The notes under the pieces were generated by a model. The model made no database searches and had not been told where the DNA came from. It saw only the letters and a list, made by a program, of their open reading frames with translations. DNA of 64,000 nucleotides, taken from positions 1-64,000 of the forward strand of contig NZ_JBMIRR010000025.1 of the NCBI RefSeq assembly GCF_049195245.1, in the 5' to 3' direction. This DNA comes from Arenimonas sp049195245 (lineage in GTDB: Bacteria; Pseudomonadota; Gammaproteobacteria; Xanthomonadales; Xanthomonadaceae). How positions within the stretch are numbered: position 1 is the stretch's first letter; each line of letters begins with the position of its first letter. This document shows, piece after piece, positions 1 through 8,575 of this stretch. A program made the position numbers and the translations under genes.

Positions 1-2
1 AC

Positions 3-572
3 TACCTGGCGCCTGGCGACGATCCCGCGTCGCTGCCGGACCTGGAAGAGTTCGTGGTCAAGCCCACCGTCGGCGCGGGTTCGCGCGATGCCCAGCGCTA
101 CCTGCGCAGCGAGCGCGAGGCCGCGCTGGCCCATGCCCGCCGCCTGCTCGACCAGGGCCGGCACGTGCTGGTGCAGCCTTACCTCAAGGCGGTGGACGAG
201 CAGGGTGAAACGGCGCTGCTGTTCTTCGACGGCGTCTTCAGCCATGCCATCCGCAAGGGGCCGCTGCTCAAGCGGGGCGAAGGTCCCACCGGCGGCCTGT
301 TCGCACCCGAACGCATCCAGCCGCGCACGCCCAGCGCCGAAGAACATGCCGTCGCCGCGAAGGCACTGGCCGCATTGCCCTTCGACACCCTGCCCTACGC
401 GCGCGTGGACCTGCTTCCCTCGGACACCGGCCCGCAGCTGCTGGAACTCGAACTGACCGAGCCGTCCGTCTTCCTGCCCTTCTCCGAAGGCGCCGCCGCC
501 CGCTTCGCCGCCGCCCTCGCCCTCCGCGCTCAGCGCGCAAACGCGGAAACTCCGGGGTCAGAGTGCGTTTAG
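3..572 (+). CDS. ATP-grasp family protein, 5' end outside window
   Basis: The reading frame is open from the left edge (base 3) to a TAG at 570-572, so about 189 C-terminal residues are seen and the start is missing. The segment holds the end of an ATP-grasp fold of the RimK/glutathione-synthetase type: a VVKPTVGAGS nucleotide-binding strand near the left edge, VQPYL in the middle, and a metal-binding end with YARVDLL followed by LELELTEPSVFL. Such enzymes ligate a carboxylate to an amine or thiol using ATP; the substrate cannot be told. The last codons (TPGSECV) come from the left arm of the inverted repeat at 551-638, so the natural C-terminus may have been altered by that element. Confidence 0.8.
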   Translation, partial: YLAPGDDPASLPDLEEFVVKPTVGAGSRDAQRYLRSEREAALAHARRLLDQGRHVLVQPYLKAVDEQGETALLFFDGVFSHAIRKGPLLKRGEGPTGGLFAPERIQPRTPSAEEHAVAAKALAALPFDTLPYARVDLLPSDTGPQLLELELTEPSVFLPFSEGAAARFAAALALRAQRANAETPGSECV

Positions 573-638
573 TTTTCCTGCAGACCGCCCCGCAAACGTA
601 CCGACCCGCTGGAAAACTAAACGCACTCTGACCCCGGA
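551..638. repeat. 28-bp perfect inverted repeat, GGGGTCAGAGTGC family, copy 1
   Basis: The arms at 551-578 and 611-638 are perfect reverse complements over 28 bp with a 32-bp spacer. The outer part of each arm reads TCCGGGGTCAGAGTGC. The same outer sequence flanks a second element at 13786-13876, but the inner halves of the arms differ between the two elements. The left arm carries the stop codon of the upstream gene, and the right arm ends 12 bp before the cysNC stop, so the element sits between two convergent genes. There is no T-tract, so it is not a canonical terminator, though the hairpin could still affect both transcripts. Confidence 0.9.
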
Positions 639-649
639 TTTCCCGGAGT

Positions 650-2527
650 TCAGTCGGCCAGGAGGCGGGCGACGACCTGGGTGGCGAGGGCCTCGGGGGT
701 TTCGCGCAGGGTGTCGAGCACTAGCTCGGGGTTTTCCGGCGGCTCGTAGGGCGAGTCGATGCCGGTGAAGTTGCGGATCTGGCCGGCGCGCGCCTTGGCG
801 TACAGGCCCTTGAGGTCGCGCCGCTCGGCTTCGGCCAGCGACGTGTCCACGTGCACCTCGACGAACTCGCCCGGCGCGAACAGCTCGCGCGCCATCCGCC
901 GCTCGGCCCGGAACGGCGAGATGAAGCTCACCAGCACGATCAAGCCGGCGTCCGCCATCAGCCGCGCCACCTCGGCCACGCGGCGGATGTTCTCCACGCG
1001 GTCCTCGTCGGTGAATCCCAGGTCACGGTTGAGCCCGTGGCGCACGTTGTCGCCGTCCAGGATGAAGGTGTGCAGCCCCCGCGAATGCAGCTGCTTGTCC
1101 ACCAGGTTGGCAATGGTGGACTTGCCCGCGCCCGACAGGCCGGTGAACCACAGCACCCGCGGCCGCTGGCCCTTGATGCGCGCGCGCGCCTGCCGGTCCA
1201 CGTCCAGGTGCTGCCAGTGGATGTTGGCCGCGCGCCGCAGCGCGAAGTCCAGCGTGCCGGCGGCCACGGTGGCATTGCTCTGCCGGTCGATCAGGATGAA
1301 GCCGCCCAGCCGGCGGTTGTCGGCATACGACTCGAACGCGATCGCCTGGTCGAAGCTGAGGTTGCAGTAGCCGACTTCGTTGAGATCCAGGCTCTTGGCG
1401 GCCAGCTGCGCCTGCGTGTTCACGTCCACTTTGTGCTTGATCTCGGTGACCTGCGCGGTGACCGTGCGCGCGCCGATCTTGAGCCAGTACGGCCGGCCCG
1501 GCAGCAGTGCCTGCGCATCCATCCACAACACGTGCGCCGCGAACTGGTCGGCCACCTGCGGCGGATCGTCGGCCGCCGCGATCAGGTCGCCGCGGCTCAC
1601 GTCCACTTCCTCCGCCAGCGTCAGCGTCACCGCCTGCCCGGATACCGCCTGCGCCAGATCGCCGTCGGCGGTGACGATGCGCTGGACGCGCGTGCGCCGT
1701 CCTGAAGGCAGCACCACCACCTCGTCGCCGGGCGCGACCCGACCCGCCGCGATCGTGCCGGCGAAGCCGCGGAAATCCTGGTTGGGCCGGTTCACCCACT
1801 GCACCGGGAAACGCAGCGGCCGCGCCGCGTCGTCGGACTGCAGCGCGGTGTCCTCCAGCGCCTGCAGCAGCGTGGGCCCGGTGTACCAGGGCATCGCGGC
1901 CGACGGCGCCATCAGGTTGTCGCCCTTGAGCGCCGACAGCGGGATGGCCTGCACCGAGGCGATGCCCAGCGAGGCGGCCAGGGCCGAATACGCCTGCACG
2001 ATCGCCTCGAACACGGCCGGATCGAAGTCCACCAGGTCCATCTTGTTCACCGCCAGCACCACGTGCCGGATGCCCAGCAGCGACACGATGTAGCTGTGCC
2101 GGCGCGTCTGCGTCAGCAGGCCCTTGCGGGCATCCACCAGCACCACCGCCAGGTCGGCCGTGGACGCGCCGGTGGCCATGTTGCGGGTGTACTGCTCGTG
2201 CCCGGGGCAGTCGGCGACGATGAACTTGCGCTTGTCGGTGCTGAAGTAGCGGTAGGCCACGTCGATGGTGATGCCCTGCTCGCGTTCGGCGGCCAGGCCG
2301 TCCACCAGCAGGGCGAAATCGATCTCGCCGTTCTGGGTGCCGTGGCGCAGGCTGTCCTTCTCCAGCGCCGCCAGCTGGTCATCGAACAGGCGCTTGGTGT
2401 CGTGCAGCAGCCGCCCGATCAGGGTGCTCTTGCCGTCGTCCACGCTGCCGCAGGTGATGAAGCGCAGCAGCGGCTTGGCCTCGTGCTGCTTGAGGTAGGC
2501 CGCGACCTCGGTATCGTGCCCGGCCAT
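650..2527 (-). CDS. cysNC: bifunctional sulfate adenylyltransferase subunit 1 / APS kinase (CysNC)
   Basis: A 625-residue fusion. Residues 1 to about 430 are the GTPase subunit of ATP sulfurylase (CysN): Walker A GSVDDGKST at 27-35, DCPGH at 106-110 and NKMD at 161-164, followed by EF-Tu-like beta-barrels. From about residue 455 it continues as APS kinase (CysC) with a second Walker A, GLSGAGKST, near 463 and the FISPFR substrate motif. With CysD it makes APS from sulfate and ATP, then phosphorylates it to PAPS. Its start overlaps the cysD stop by one base (TGATG), so the two are translationally coupled. The fused arrangement is common in Xanthomonadaceae and agrees with the PAPS-type reductase CysH encoded nearby. 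Confidence 0.97.
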   Translation of the reverse strand: MAGHDTEVAAYLKQHEAKPLLRFITCGSVDDGKSTLIGRLLHDTKRLFDDQLAALEKDSLRHGTQNGEIDFALLVDGLAAEREQGITIDVAYRYFSTDKRKFIVADCPGHEQYTRNMATGASTADLAVVLVDARKGLLTQTRRHSYIVSLLGIRHVVLAVNKMDLVDFDPAVFEAIVQAYSALAASLGIASVQAIPLSALKGDNLMAPSAAMPWYTGPTLLQALEDTALQSDDAARPLRFPVQWVNRPNQDFRGFAGTIAAGRVAPGDEVVVLPSGRRTRVQRIVTADGDLAQAVSGQAVTLTLAEEVDVSRGDLIAAADDPPQVADQFAAHVLWMDAQALLPGRPYWLKIGARTVTAQVTEIKHKVDVNTQAQLAAKSLDLNEVGYCNLSFDQAIAFESYADNRRLGGFILIDRQSNATVAAGTLDFALRRAANIHWQHLDVDRQARARIKGQRPRVLWFTGLSGAGKSTIANLVDKQLHSRGLHTFILDGDNVRHGLNRDLGFTDEDRVENIRRVAEVARLMADAGLIVLVSFISPFRAERRMARELFAPGEFVEVHVDTSLAEAERRDLKGLYAKARAGQIRNFTGIDSPYEPPENPELVLDTLRETPEALATQVVARLLAD

Positions 2528-3438
2528 CAGAAGTAGCCCTCCTGCTTCTTCTTTTCCATCGATGCCGTCGGGTCATGGTCGATCACGCGGCCCTGGCGCT
2601 CGCTGCTGCGCGCGACCAGCATTTCGGCGATCACCTTCTCCAGCGTGTCGGCGTCGGACTCGATCGCCCCGGTGAGCGGATAGCAGCCCAGGGTGCGGAA
2701 GCGCACCCGCTTCATCATCGGCGTCTCGCCGGCGCGCAGCGGCAGCCGTTCGTCGTCCACCATGATCAGCGCGCCGTCGCGTTCCACCACCGGCCGCTCG
2801 CGCGCCAGGTACAGCGACGGCACCGGGATGTTCTCGCGGTAGATGTAGAGCCAGACGTCGAGCTCGGTCCAGTTCGAGATCGGGAACACGCGCACGCTCT
2901 CGCCCTTGCGAATGCGGGTGTTGTACACGTCCCACAGCTCGGGCCGCTGGTTCTTCGGGTCCCAGCGGTGCTGGGCGCTGCGGAAGGAGAAGATGCGCTC
3001 CTTGGCCCGCGACTTCTCCTCGTCGCGGCGCGCGCCGCCGATGGCCGCGTCGAAGCCGTGCAGGTCCAGGGCCTGCCGCAGCGCCTCGGTCTTCATCACG
3101 TCGGTGTGCACCGTGGCGCCGTGGCTGATCGGACCCACGCCCTGGGCCAGGCCCTCGGGATTGGTGTGCCTGCGCAGCTCCACCCCGGTCTCGGCCGCGC
3201 GCTGGTCGCGGAAGGCGATCATTTCCCGGAACTTCCAGCCGGTATCCACGTGCAGCAGCGGGATCGGCGGACGGGCCGGGTGGAAGGCCTTCACCAGGAG
3301 GTGCAGCAGCACCGAGCTGTCCTTGCCGACCGAGTAGAGCATCACCGGGTTGAGGAACTCGGCGGCGACCTCGCGAAGGATGTGGATGCTTTCGGCCTCG
3401 AGGCGGTCGAGGTGGGACAGGGTCTGGGCGGGGATCAT
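2527..3438 (-). CDS. cysD: sulfate adenylyltransferase subunit 2 (CysD)
   Basis: The catalytic small subunit of ATP sulfurylase, 303 residues from the start chosen here. The PP-loop motif YSVGKDSS sits near the N-terminus, followed by LHVDTGWKF and GGARRDEEKSRAKER, all hallmarks of CysD. An upstream in-frame ATG at 3498 would add 20 residues without family similarity. The start at 3438 (MIPAQTL) places the conserved LEAESIHI segment where it lies in other CysD proteins. No good Shine-Dalgarno sequence precedes it, so the exact start is less sure than the identity. It is the first gene of the cysD-cysNC operon and diverges from cysJ. Confidence 0.95.
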   Translation of the reverse strand: MIPAQTLSHLDRLEAESIHILREVAAEFLNPVMLYSVGKDSSVLLHLLVKAFHPARPPIPLLHVDTGWKFREMIAFRDQRAAETGVELRRHTNPEGLAQGVGPISHGATVHTDVMKTEALRQALDLHGFDAAIGGARRDEEKSRAKERIFSFRSAQHRWDPKNQRPELWDVYNTRIRKGESVRVFPISNWTELDVWLYIYRENIPVPSLYLARERPVVERDGALIMVDDERLPLRAGETPMMKRVRFRTLGCYPLTGAIESDADTLEKVIAEMLVARSSERQGRVIDHDPTASMEKKKQEGYF

Positions 3439-3569
3439 GGCCAAAGGATAAGGGTTTTGGCGGCCGCCCCGGGTAATGAGCCGCGGGCATATGGCCATGC
3501 CGCCTCATCCTTTCCGGGCAATGCCGGCGCGCGCGTAGCGTGGACCCATCGTCCTGATCGAGTCCGTAC
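3439..3569. promoter_or_regulatory. divergent cysD / cysJ control region
   Basis: This 131-bp gap separates the two divergent sulfate reduction operons, so both promoters and probably a CysB-binding site must lie here or slightly inside the genes. I see a GGCATATGGCCATGCC stretch of partial dyad symmetry near 3487-3502, but no convincing -35/-10 pair. The regulatory role is inferred from gene layout only. Confidence 0.4.
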
Positions 3570-5354
3570 ATGCCCGCCGCCCCGGTTGCCCTGCCCGTGC
3601 CGCCCCTGCCCGAGGACAAGGTCGACCTGCTGGCGCGCCTGACCGAGGGGCTGGACGCCCCCGGCCTGTGGTGGCTGTCGGGCTATGCCGCCGGCCTGGC
3701 CGCCCGACCCGGCGTCCGGCCGGCGGCCGCGGAGCCCGCGGCCTCGGCCCGCCTGAGCATCGTCTACGGCAGCCAGACCGGCAACGCGAAGCGGCTGGCC
3801 GAGGCCCTGGCGCGCCAGGCCGAGGGCGCCGGCCTCGCGGTGCGCCTTCTGCGCGCCGATGCCTACCCGCTGCGCGAGCTCAAGGACGAACGCCTGCTCT
3901 ACGTGGTGATCAGCACCCAGGGCGACGGCGACCCGCCGGATGACGCCCGCGGCCTGGTCGAGCACCTGCTGGGCAAACGCGCCCCGGCGCTGAAGCAGCT
4001 CCGGTTCGCGGTGCTGGGCCTGGGCGACTCCAGCTACCCGCAGTTCAACGCCACCGGCCGCCAGATCGACGCGCGCCTGGCCGAGCTGGGCGGCCAGCGC
4101 CTGTTCGAGCGCGGCGAAGCCGACCTCGACTTCGAAACCGTGACCACGCCCTGGCTGGCCCGCGCGCTGGACGCCGCGCGCGAGCAGCTCAAGGCCAGCG
4201 CCCCGCTGGCCACGGTGACGCCGCTGCGCCCGGCCGTCACGGCGCCTTCGCCGTGGACGCGCGACCAGCCCTACGCCGCGCCGCTGCTGGCCAACCAGCG
4301 CCTCACCGGCCGCCACAGCCGCAAGGACGTGCGCCACCTGGAGCTGTCGCTGGAAGGCTCGGGCCTGAGCTACGCGCCCGGTGATGCGCTGGGCGTGTGG
4401 CCGCACAATCCGCCCGCGCTGGTGGATGCCGTGCTGGCCGAACTGTCGCTGGATGCGGACACCGACGTGGACGGCGCGCCGCTGCGCGAGTGGCTCGGTT
4501 CGCGCCGCGAACTAACCCGACTGGCCCGCCCCTTCCTGCAGCGCCACGCCGAACGCAGCGCCAGCCCCGCGCTGTCTCGCCTGCTCGAGCCTGGCCAGGC
4601 CGACGCACTGGCCAAACTGCTGGCCACGCACCAGCTGGTGGACCTGCTGCAGGCCCATCCGGCCGCCTGGACCGCCGAGGACCTGGTGGCTTCGCTGCGC
4701 CCGCTGGCGCCGCGCCTGTACTCGATCGCCTCGGCCCAGTCCGCGGTCGGTCCCGAAGCCCACCTCACCGTGGACCACCTGGCCTGGGACGCGCCGGGTG
4801 GCCGCCGCTGGGGCGCGGCCTCGCATTTCCTGGCCGGCCGCGAAGACGGCGACACGCTGCCCGTCTACATCGAAAGCAACGACCGTTTCCGGCTGCCGCG
4901 CGATCCCACCCGCGACATCGTGATGATCGGCCCGGGCACCGGCGTCGCGCCGTTCCGCGGCTTCCTGCAGGAGCGCGTGGCCACCGGCGCGTCCGGACGC
5001 AATTGGCTGCTCTTCGGCAACCCGCACGCGCGCCACGATTTCCTCTACCAGGTGGAGTGGCAGCAGGCGCTGCGCACCGGCCAGCTGCACCGCCTGGACC
5101 TGGCCTTCTCGCGCGACCAGGCGCACAAGGTGTACGTGCAGCACCGCCTGCAGGAACACGGCCGCGCGCTCTACGACTGGCTGGAGAACGGCGCGCACCT
5201 GTACGTCTGCGGCGACGCCAGCCGCATGGCTCGCGACGTCGAGGCGGCGCTGCTGGACCTGATCGCGACCCACGGCGGCCACGACGCCGACGCCGCGCGC
5301 GACTACCTGGCCACGCTGCAGCAGCAGGGCCGCTACGCCCGGGACGTGTACTGA
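3570..5354 (+). CDS. cysJ: NADPH-sulfite reductase flavoprotein alpha subunit (CysJ)
   Basis: A 594-residue diflavin reductase that passes electrons from NADPH through FAD and FMN to the CysI hemoprotein. A flavodoxin domain begins near residue 62 (VYGSQTGNAKR phosphate loop; STQGDGDPPDD; LGLGDSSYPQF). It is followed by a FAD domain (RLYSIAS near 395) and an NADP domain (IGPGTGVAPFRGF). The terminal YARDVY is the family's usual C-terminus. The stop shares a base with the cysI start (TGATG). Length matches E. coli CysJ (599 residues). It is first in cysJIH. Confidence 0.97.
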   Translation: MPAAPVALPVPPLPEDKVDLLARLTEGLDAPGLWWLSGYAAGLAARPGVRPAAAEPAASARLSIVYGSQTGNAKRLAEALARQAEGAGLAVRLLRADAYPLRELKDERLLYVVISTQGDGDPPDDARGLVEHLLGKRAPALKQLRFAVLGLGDSSYPQFNATGRQIDARLAELGGQRLFERGEADLDFETVTTPWLARALDAAREQLKASAPLATVTPLRPAVTAPSPWTRDQPYAAPLLANQRLTGRHSRKDVRHLELSLEGSGLSYAPGDALGVWPHNPPALVDAVLAELSLDADTDVDGAPLREWLGSRRELTRLARPFLQRHAERSASPALSRLLEPGQADALAKLLATHQLVDLLQAHPAAWTAEDLVASLRPLAPRLYSIASAQSAVGPEAHLTVDHLAWDAPGGRRWGAASHFLAGREDGDTLPVYIESNDRFRLPRDPTRDIVMIGPGTGVAPFRGFLQERVATGASGRNWLLFGNPHARHDFLYQVEWQQALRTGQLHRLDLAFSRDQAHKVYVQHRLQEHGRALYDWLENGAHLYVCGDASRMARDVEAALLDLIATHGGHDADAARDYLATLQQQGRYARDVY

Positions 5355-7039
5355 TGTCGGCGCATTCGGTCGAGGAGATCAAGCAGGGCAGCGACCGCCT
5401 GCGCGGCACACTGCGCCAGAGCCTGGCCGATCCGGTCACCGGCGCGCTGGCCGAGACCGACCAGGTGCTGATCAAGTACCACGGCAGCTACCAGCAGGAC
5501 GACCGCGACCTGCGCGAGGAACGCCGCCAGTCCCGGCTCGAGCCCGACTACAGCTTCATGATCCGCACCCGCACGCCCGGCGGCGTCATCACGCCGGCGC
5601 AGTGGCTGGGCCTGGACGCCATCGCCACCACCTATGCCGAACGCGGGCTGCGCATCACCACGCGCCAGGCCTTCCAGTTCCATGGCGTCATCAAGGGCCG
5701 GCTCAAGGCCACGATGCAGGCCATCAACGCCCAGATGATCGACACCCTGGCCGCCTGCGGCGACGTCAACCGCAACGTGGCCGTGGCCGCCAACCCCCTG
5801 CAGTCGCGCGCACATGCCGCGGTGTACGCGCAGGCCGCGGCGCTGTCGGAACACCTGCTGCCCAACACCCGCGCCTACTACGAGATCTGGCTGGACGAGG
5901 AACGCGTGGCCGGCAGCGGGAGCGAGGACGAGCCGGTCTACGGCCAGGCCTACCTGCCGCGCAAGTTCAAGATCGGCTTCGCCATCCCGCCCGTCAACGA
6001 CGTGGACGTGTTCGCCCAGGACCTGGGCTTCATCGCCATCCTCGAGGACGGCGAACTGGCGGGCTACAACGTAAGCATCGGCGGCGGCATGGGCGCCACC
6101 CACGGCGACCCGGAAACCTACCCGCGCCTGGCCGACGTGATCGGCTTCGTCACGCCCGACCAGGTCATCGCGGTCGCCACCGCCGTGGTCACCACGCAGC
6201 GCGACTACGGCAACCGCGCCGTACGCAAGCGCGCGCGGCTCAAGTACACGCTCGACGACCGCGGCGTACATTGGTTCACGCAGGAAGTCGAACGCCGCGC
6301 CGGGGTCTCGCTCTCCCCCGCGCGGCACTTCGATTTCGAGCACAGCGGCGACCGCTTCGGCTGGGTCGAAGGCCACGACGGCCACTGGCACCTCACGCTG
6401 CGCCTGCTCTCGGGCCGCATCCAGGACGGTCCCGACGGCGCCCACCTCACCGGCCTGCGCGAGATCGCCCGCGTGCACACCGGCGATTTCCGCATGACGC
6501 CGAACCAGAACCTGGTGATTGCCCGCGTGCCCGCGGAGCGGCGCGCGTTGATCGACGCGCTGGTCGAGGCGCATGGCCTGGCCGGCTTCCGCACCGCCAG
6601 CCCGCTGCGCCTGAAGTCCATCGCCTGCGTGGCCTTGCCCACCTGCGGCCTGGCCATGGCCGAGGCCGAGCGCTACCTGCCCACCCTCACCGACAAGATC
6701 GAAGCGCTGCTGTCCGCGCATGGCCTGCTGGACGCGCCGATCCTGCTGCGCATCAGCGGCTGCCCCAACGGGTGCTCGCGGCCCTACCTGGGCGAGATCG
6801 CGCTGGTGGGCAAGGCGCCGGGCCGCTACAACCTGATGCTGGGCGCCGACCACCGCGGCCAGCGCCTCAACGCGCTGTACCGCGAAAACATCGACGAGCC
6901 GCAGATCCTCGCGGCCCTGGATCCGCTGCTGGCCGACTACGCCGCGCAGCGCCGCCCCGCCGAAGGATTCGGCGATTTCCTGGTGCGCACCGGCGTGGTC
7001 ACGCCGCGCATCGGCATTCCCCTGGAGCTGGCGTCATGA
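5354..7039 (+). CDS. cysI: NADPH-sulfite reductase hemoprotein beta subunit (CysI)
   Basis: A 561-residue siroheme and 4Fe-4S enzyme that reduces sulfite to sulfide with six electrons from CysJ. The cluster/siroheme cysteines are visible as a C-x5-C pair in ACVALPTCG and a C-x3-C pair in GCPNGCSRPYLGE. The two-fold repeated ferrite reductase layout is also recognisable (TTRQAFQFHG early; RMTPNQNL later). The start at 5354 overlaps the cysJ stop by one base. The 3' end overlaps cysH by four bases (ATGA). Its siroheme would be supplied by CysG, encoded at 12.4 kb. Confidence 0.97.
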   Translation: MSAHSVEEIKQGSDRLRGTLRQSLADPVTGALAETDQVLIKYHGSYQQDDRDLREERRQSRLEPDYSFMIRTRTPGGVITPAQWLGLDAIATTYAERGLRITTRQAFQFHGVIKGRLKATMQAINAQMIDTLAACGDVNRNVAVAANPLQSRAHAAVYAQAAALSEHLLPNTRAYYEIWLDEERVAGSGSEDEPVYGQAYLPRKFKIGFAIPPVNDVDVFAQDLGFIAILEDGELAGYNVSIGGGMGATHGDPETYPRLADVIGFVTPDQVIAVATAVVTTQRDYGNRAVRKRARLKYTLDDRGVHWFTQEVERRAGVSLSPARHFDFEHSGDRFGWVEGHDGHWHLTLRLLSGRIQDGPDGAHLTGLREIARVHTGDFRMTPNQNLVIARVPAERRALIDALVEAHGLAGFRTASPLRLKSIACVALPTCGLAMAEAERYLPTLTDKIEALLSAHGLLDAPILLRISGCPNGCSRPYLGEIALVGKAPGRYNLMLGADHRGQRLNALYRENIDEPQILAALDPLLADYAAQRRPAEGFGDFLVRTGVVTPRIGIPLELAS

Positions 7040-7779
7040 GCATCGTCCCCGACCCCACCGCCGCCGCGGAATCGCGGCAGGCGCTGGCCGAACTCAACAC
7101 CTGGCTGGCCGGCCTGGCCGCGCCGCAGCGCATCGCCTGGGCGCTGGAGTCGCTGTCGGGCGAACACGCGCTCTCGTCCAGCTTCGGCGCGCAGTCGGCG
7201 GTGGCGCTGCACATGGCCACGCGCGTCCGCGCCGACCTGCCGGTGATCCTGGTCGACACCGGCTATCTCTTCCCCGAAACCTACCGCTTCGTGGACCAGC
7301 TGACCGAGCGGCTGCAGCTGAACCTGAAGGTGTACCGCCCGCAGGTGGGCATCGCCTGGATGGAAGCCCGCCACGGCCGCCTCTGGGAAGACGGCGTCGA
7401 AGGCATCGACCGCTACAACCGCCTGCGCAAGGTCGAGCCCATGAACCGCGCACTGTCGGAGCTGGGCGTGCGCACCTGGATCGCCGGCCTGCGCCGCAGC
7501 CAGTCCAGCAGCCGCGCGGACATCGATTTCCTCACGCTCAAGGACGGCCGCTGGAAGCTGCACCCGCTGGCCGACTGGTCGGACCGCGACCTGGGCCAGT
7601 ACCTGGCCCGGCACGACCTGCCCTACCACCCGCTCTGGGACCAGGGCTATGTCTCGATCGGCGACGTGCACACCACCCGGCCCTGGCAGCCGGGCATGCG
7701 CGAGGAGGACACGCGCTTCTTCGGCCTCAAGCGCGAATGCGGCCTGCATTTCGACGAGGCCTTGCCGCGCTCGGCCTGA
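7036..7779 (+). CDS. cysH: phosphoadenylyl-sulfate (PAPS) reductase (CysH)
   Basis: A 247-residue thioredoxin-dependent PAPS reductase. The PP-loop-like start LSSSFGAQSA, the VDTGYLFPET segment and the catalytic ECGLHF at residues 234-239 are all present. It has only the single catalytic cysteine and lacks the extra CC and CxxC cysteines that bind a 4Fe-4S cluster in APS reductases, so PAPS rather than APS should be the substrate. That fits the APS kinase domain of CysNC. Last gene of cysJIH; ATGA overlap with cysI. It converges with the lipoprotein gene 12 bp downstream. Confidence 0.95.
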   Translation: MSIVPDPTAAAESRQALAELNTWLAGLAAPQRIAWALESLSGEHALSSSFGAQSAVALHMATRVRADLPVILVDTGYLFPETYRFVDQLTERLQLNLKVYRPQVGIAWMEARHGRLWEDGVEGIDRYNRLRKVEPMNRALSELGVRTWIAGLRRSQSSSRADIDFLTLKDGRWKLHPLADWSDRDLGQYLARHDLPYHPLWDQGYVSIGDVHTTRPWQPGMREEDTRFFGLKRECGLHFDEALPRSA

Positions 7780-7791
7780 GCGCTGCCCCGA

Positions 7792-8439
7792 TCAGAGCGC
7801 GCCTTCGTCGCCGCGGAACTCGGTGCCCTGCACCGAACCATCGGCATTGGCCAGGCAGAACCACGGGCCGTTGGCACCCGGCACCTGGATGTAGACGCTG
7901 ATGCCGGACTCGGCCGACTTGACCTCGGTGACCTTCAGGCCGGCGCGGTCGGTGTTGGTGACCTTCGCGATCGCGTCCAGGCAGCCGGATTCGGCCTGCG
8001 GATAAGTCTGGCCATCGGCGGCCGGGGTTGGGCCGGCGGCGTCGGTGCTGGCGGCGGCATCGCCACCTGCGGTGGACGCGGCGCCCTGCACGTTGCCGGC
8101 CTCGTCGGACAGGCAGGACCACGGCGCTTCGCTGCCCGGCACCTGGAGGGTGACGCCGACGCCGGCTTCGGCCCACAGCACTTCGGTGACGGTGAGCTCA
8201 CCGCGATCCACCTGGGCCTTCGCCGCCACGGCGTCCAGGCAGGCCGACTGCGCGGCGGGGTACTGGTCGCCCGAGGGCGTGGACATGGGTGCGTCGGCGG
8301 CGGGCGCGTCGGCGGCGGGGGCAGATTCAGCGACCGGCGCGACATCGGCCGGGGGAGTGGCTTCCGGCTCGCCGGCAGGCTGGCAGGCAGACAGCGCGAG
8401 CACGACGGCAGCAGTCAGGGTCAGCAGGACAGGACGCAT
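7792..8439 (-). CDS. putative lipoprotein with two tandem copies of a cysteine-pair domain
   Basis: A 215-residue protein. The start at 8439 is chosen because GAGGAG lies five bases upstream and it begins a clean signal peptide ending in the lipobox LSAC. A longer frame from 8484 lacks these features. After an Ala/Pro-rich spacer come two copies of a roughly 63-residue unit, each starting YPxAxSxCLDA and containing a VTEVxxAExG core, an LQVPG/IQVPG turn, PWxCL and VQG. Each unit keeps two cysteines that could form a disulfide in the periplasm. I do not recognise a named family or function. It lies between cysH and a FAD gene without obvious link to sulfur metabolism. Confidence 0.75.
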   Translation of the reverse strand: MRPVLLTLTAAVVLALSACQPAGEPEATPPADVAPVAESAPAADAPAADAPMSTPSGDQYPAAQSACLDAVAAKAQVDRGELTVTEVLWAEAGVGVTLQVPGSEAPWSCLSDEAGNVQGAASTAGGDAAASTDAAGPTPAADGQTYPQAESGCLDAIAKVTNTDRAGLKVTEVKSAESGISVYIQVPGANGPWFCLANADGSVQGTEFRGDEGAL

Positions 8440-8575
8440 GGCGGGCTCCTCAGGGATGGGCAGGTCGGCACACGGGCGCATCATCGCGCAAGTCCCGGTG
8501 CCACGCGATCACCCGCGCGCGCATCCGGACCGGCCTCCGTGGGAACATGTCGGCCGGTCCGACCCTGCCCGTCCC

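Noticed and set aside
551..638. Copy 1 of the inverted repeat as an ordinary bidirectional terminator
   Set aside because: There is no run of T residues after either arm, and the second copy lies between two genes of the same strand.
5333..6853. 506-codon open frame antisense to cysI, and similar long antisense frames over cysNC, cysG and the glycan genes
   Set aside because: High GC makes stop codons rare in the opposite frames. These frames lack family motifs and lie wholly over well-recognised genes.
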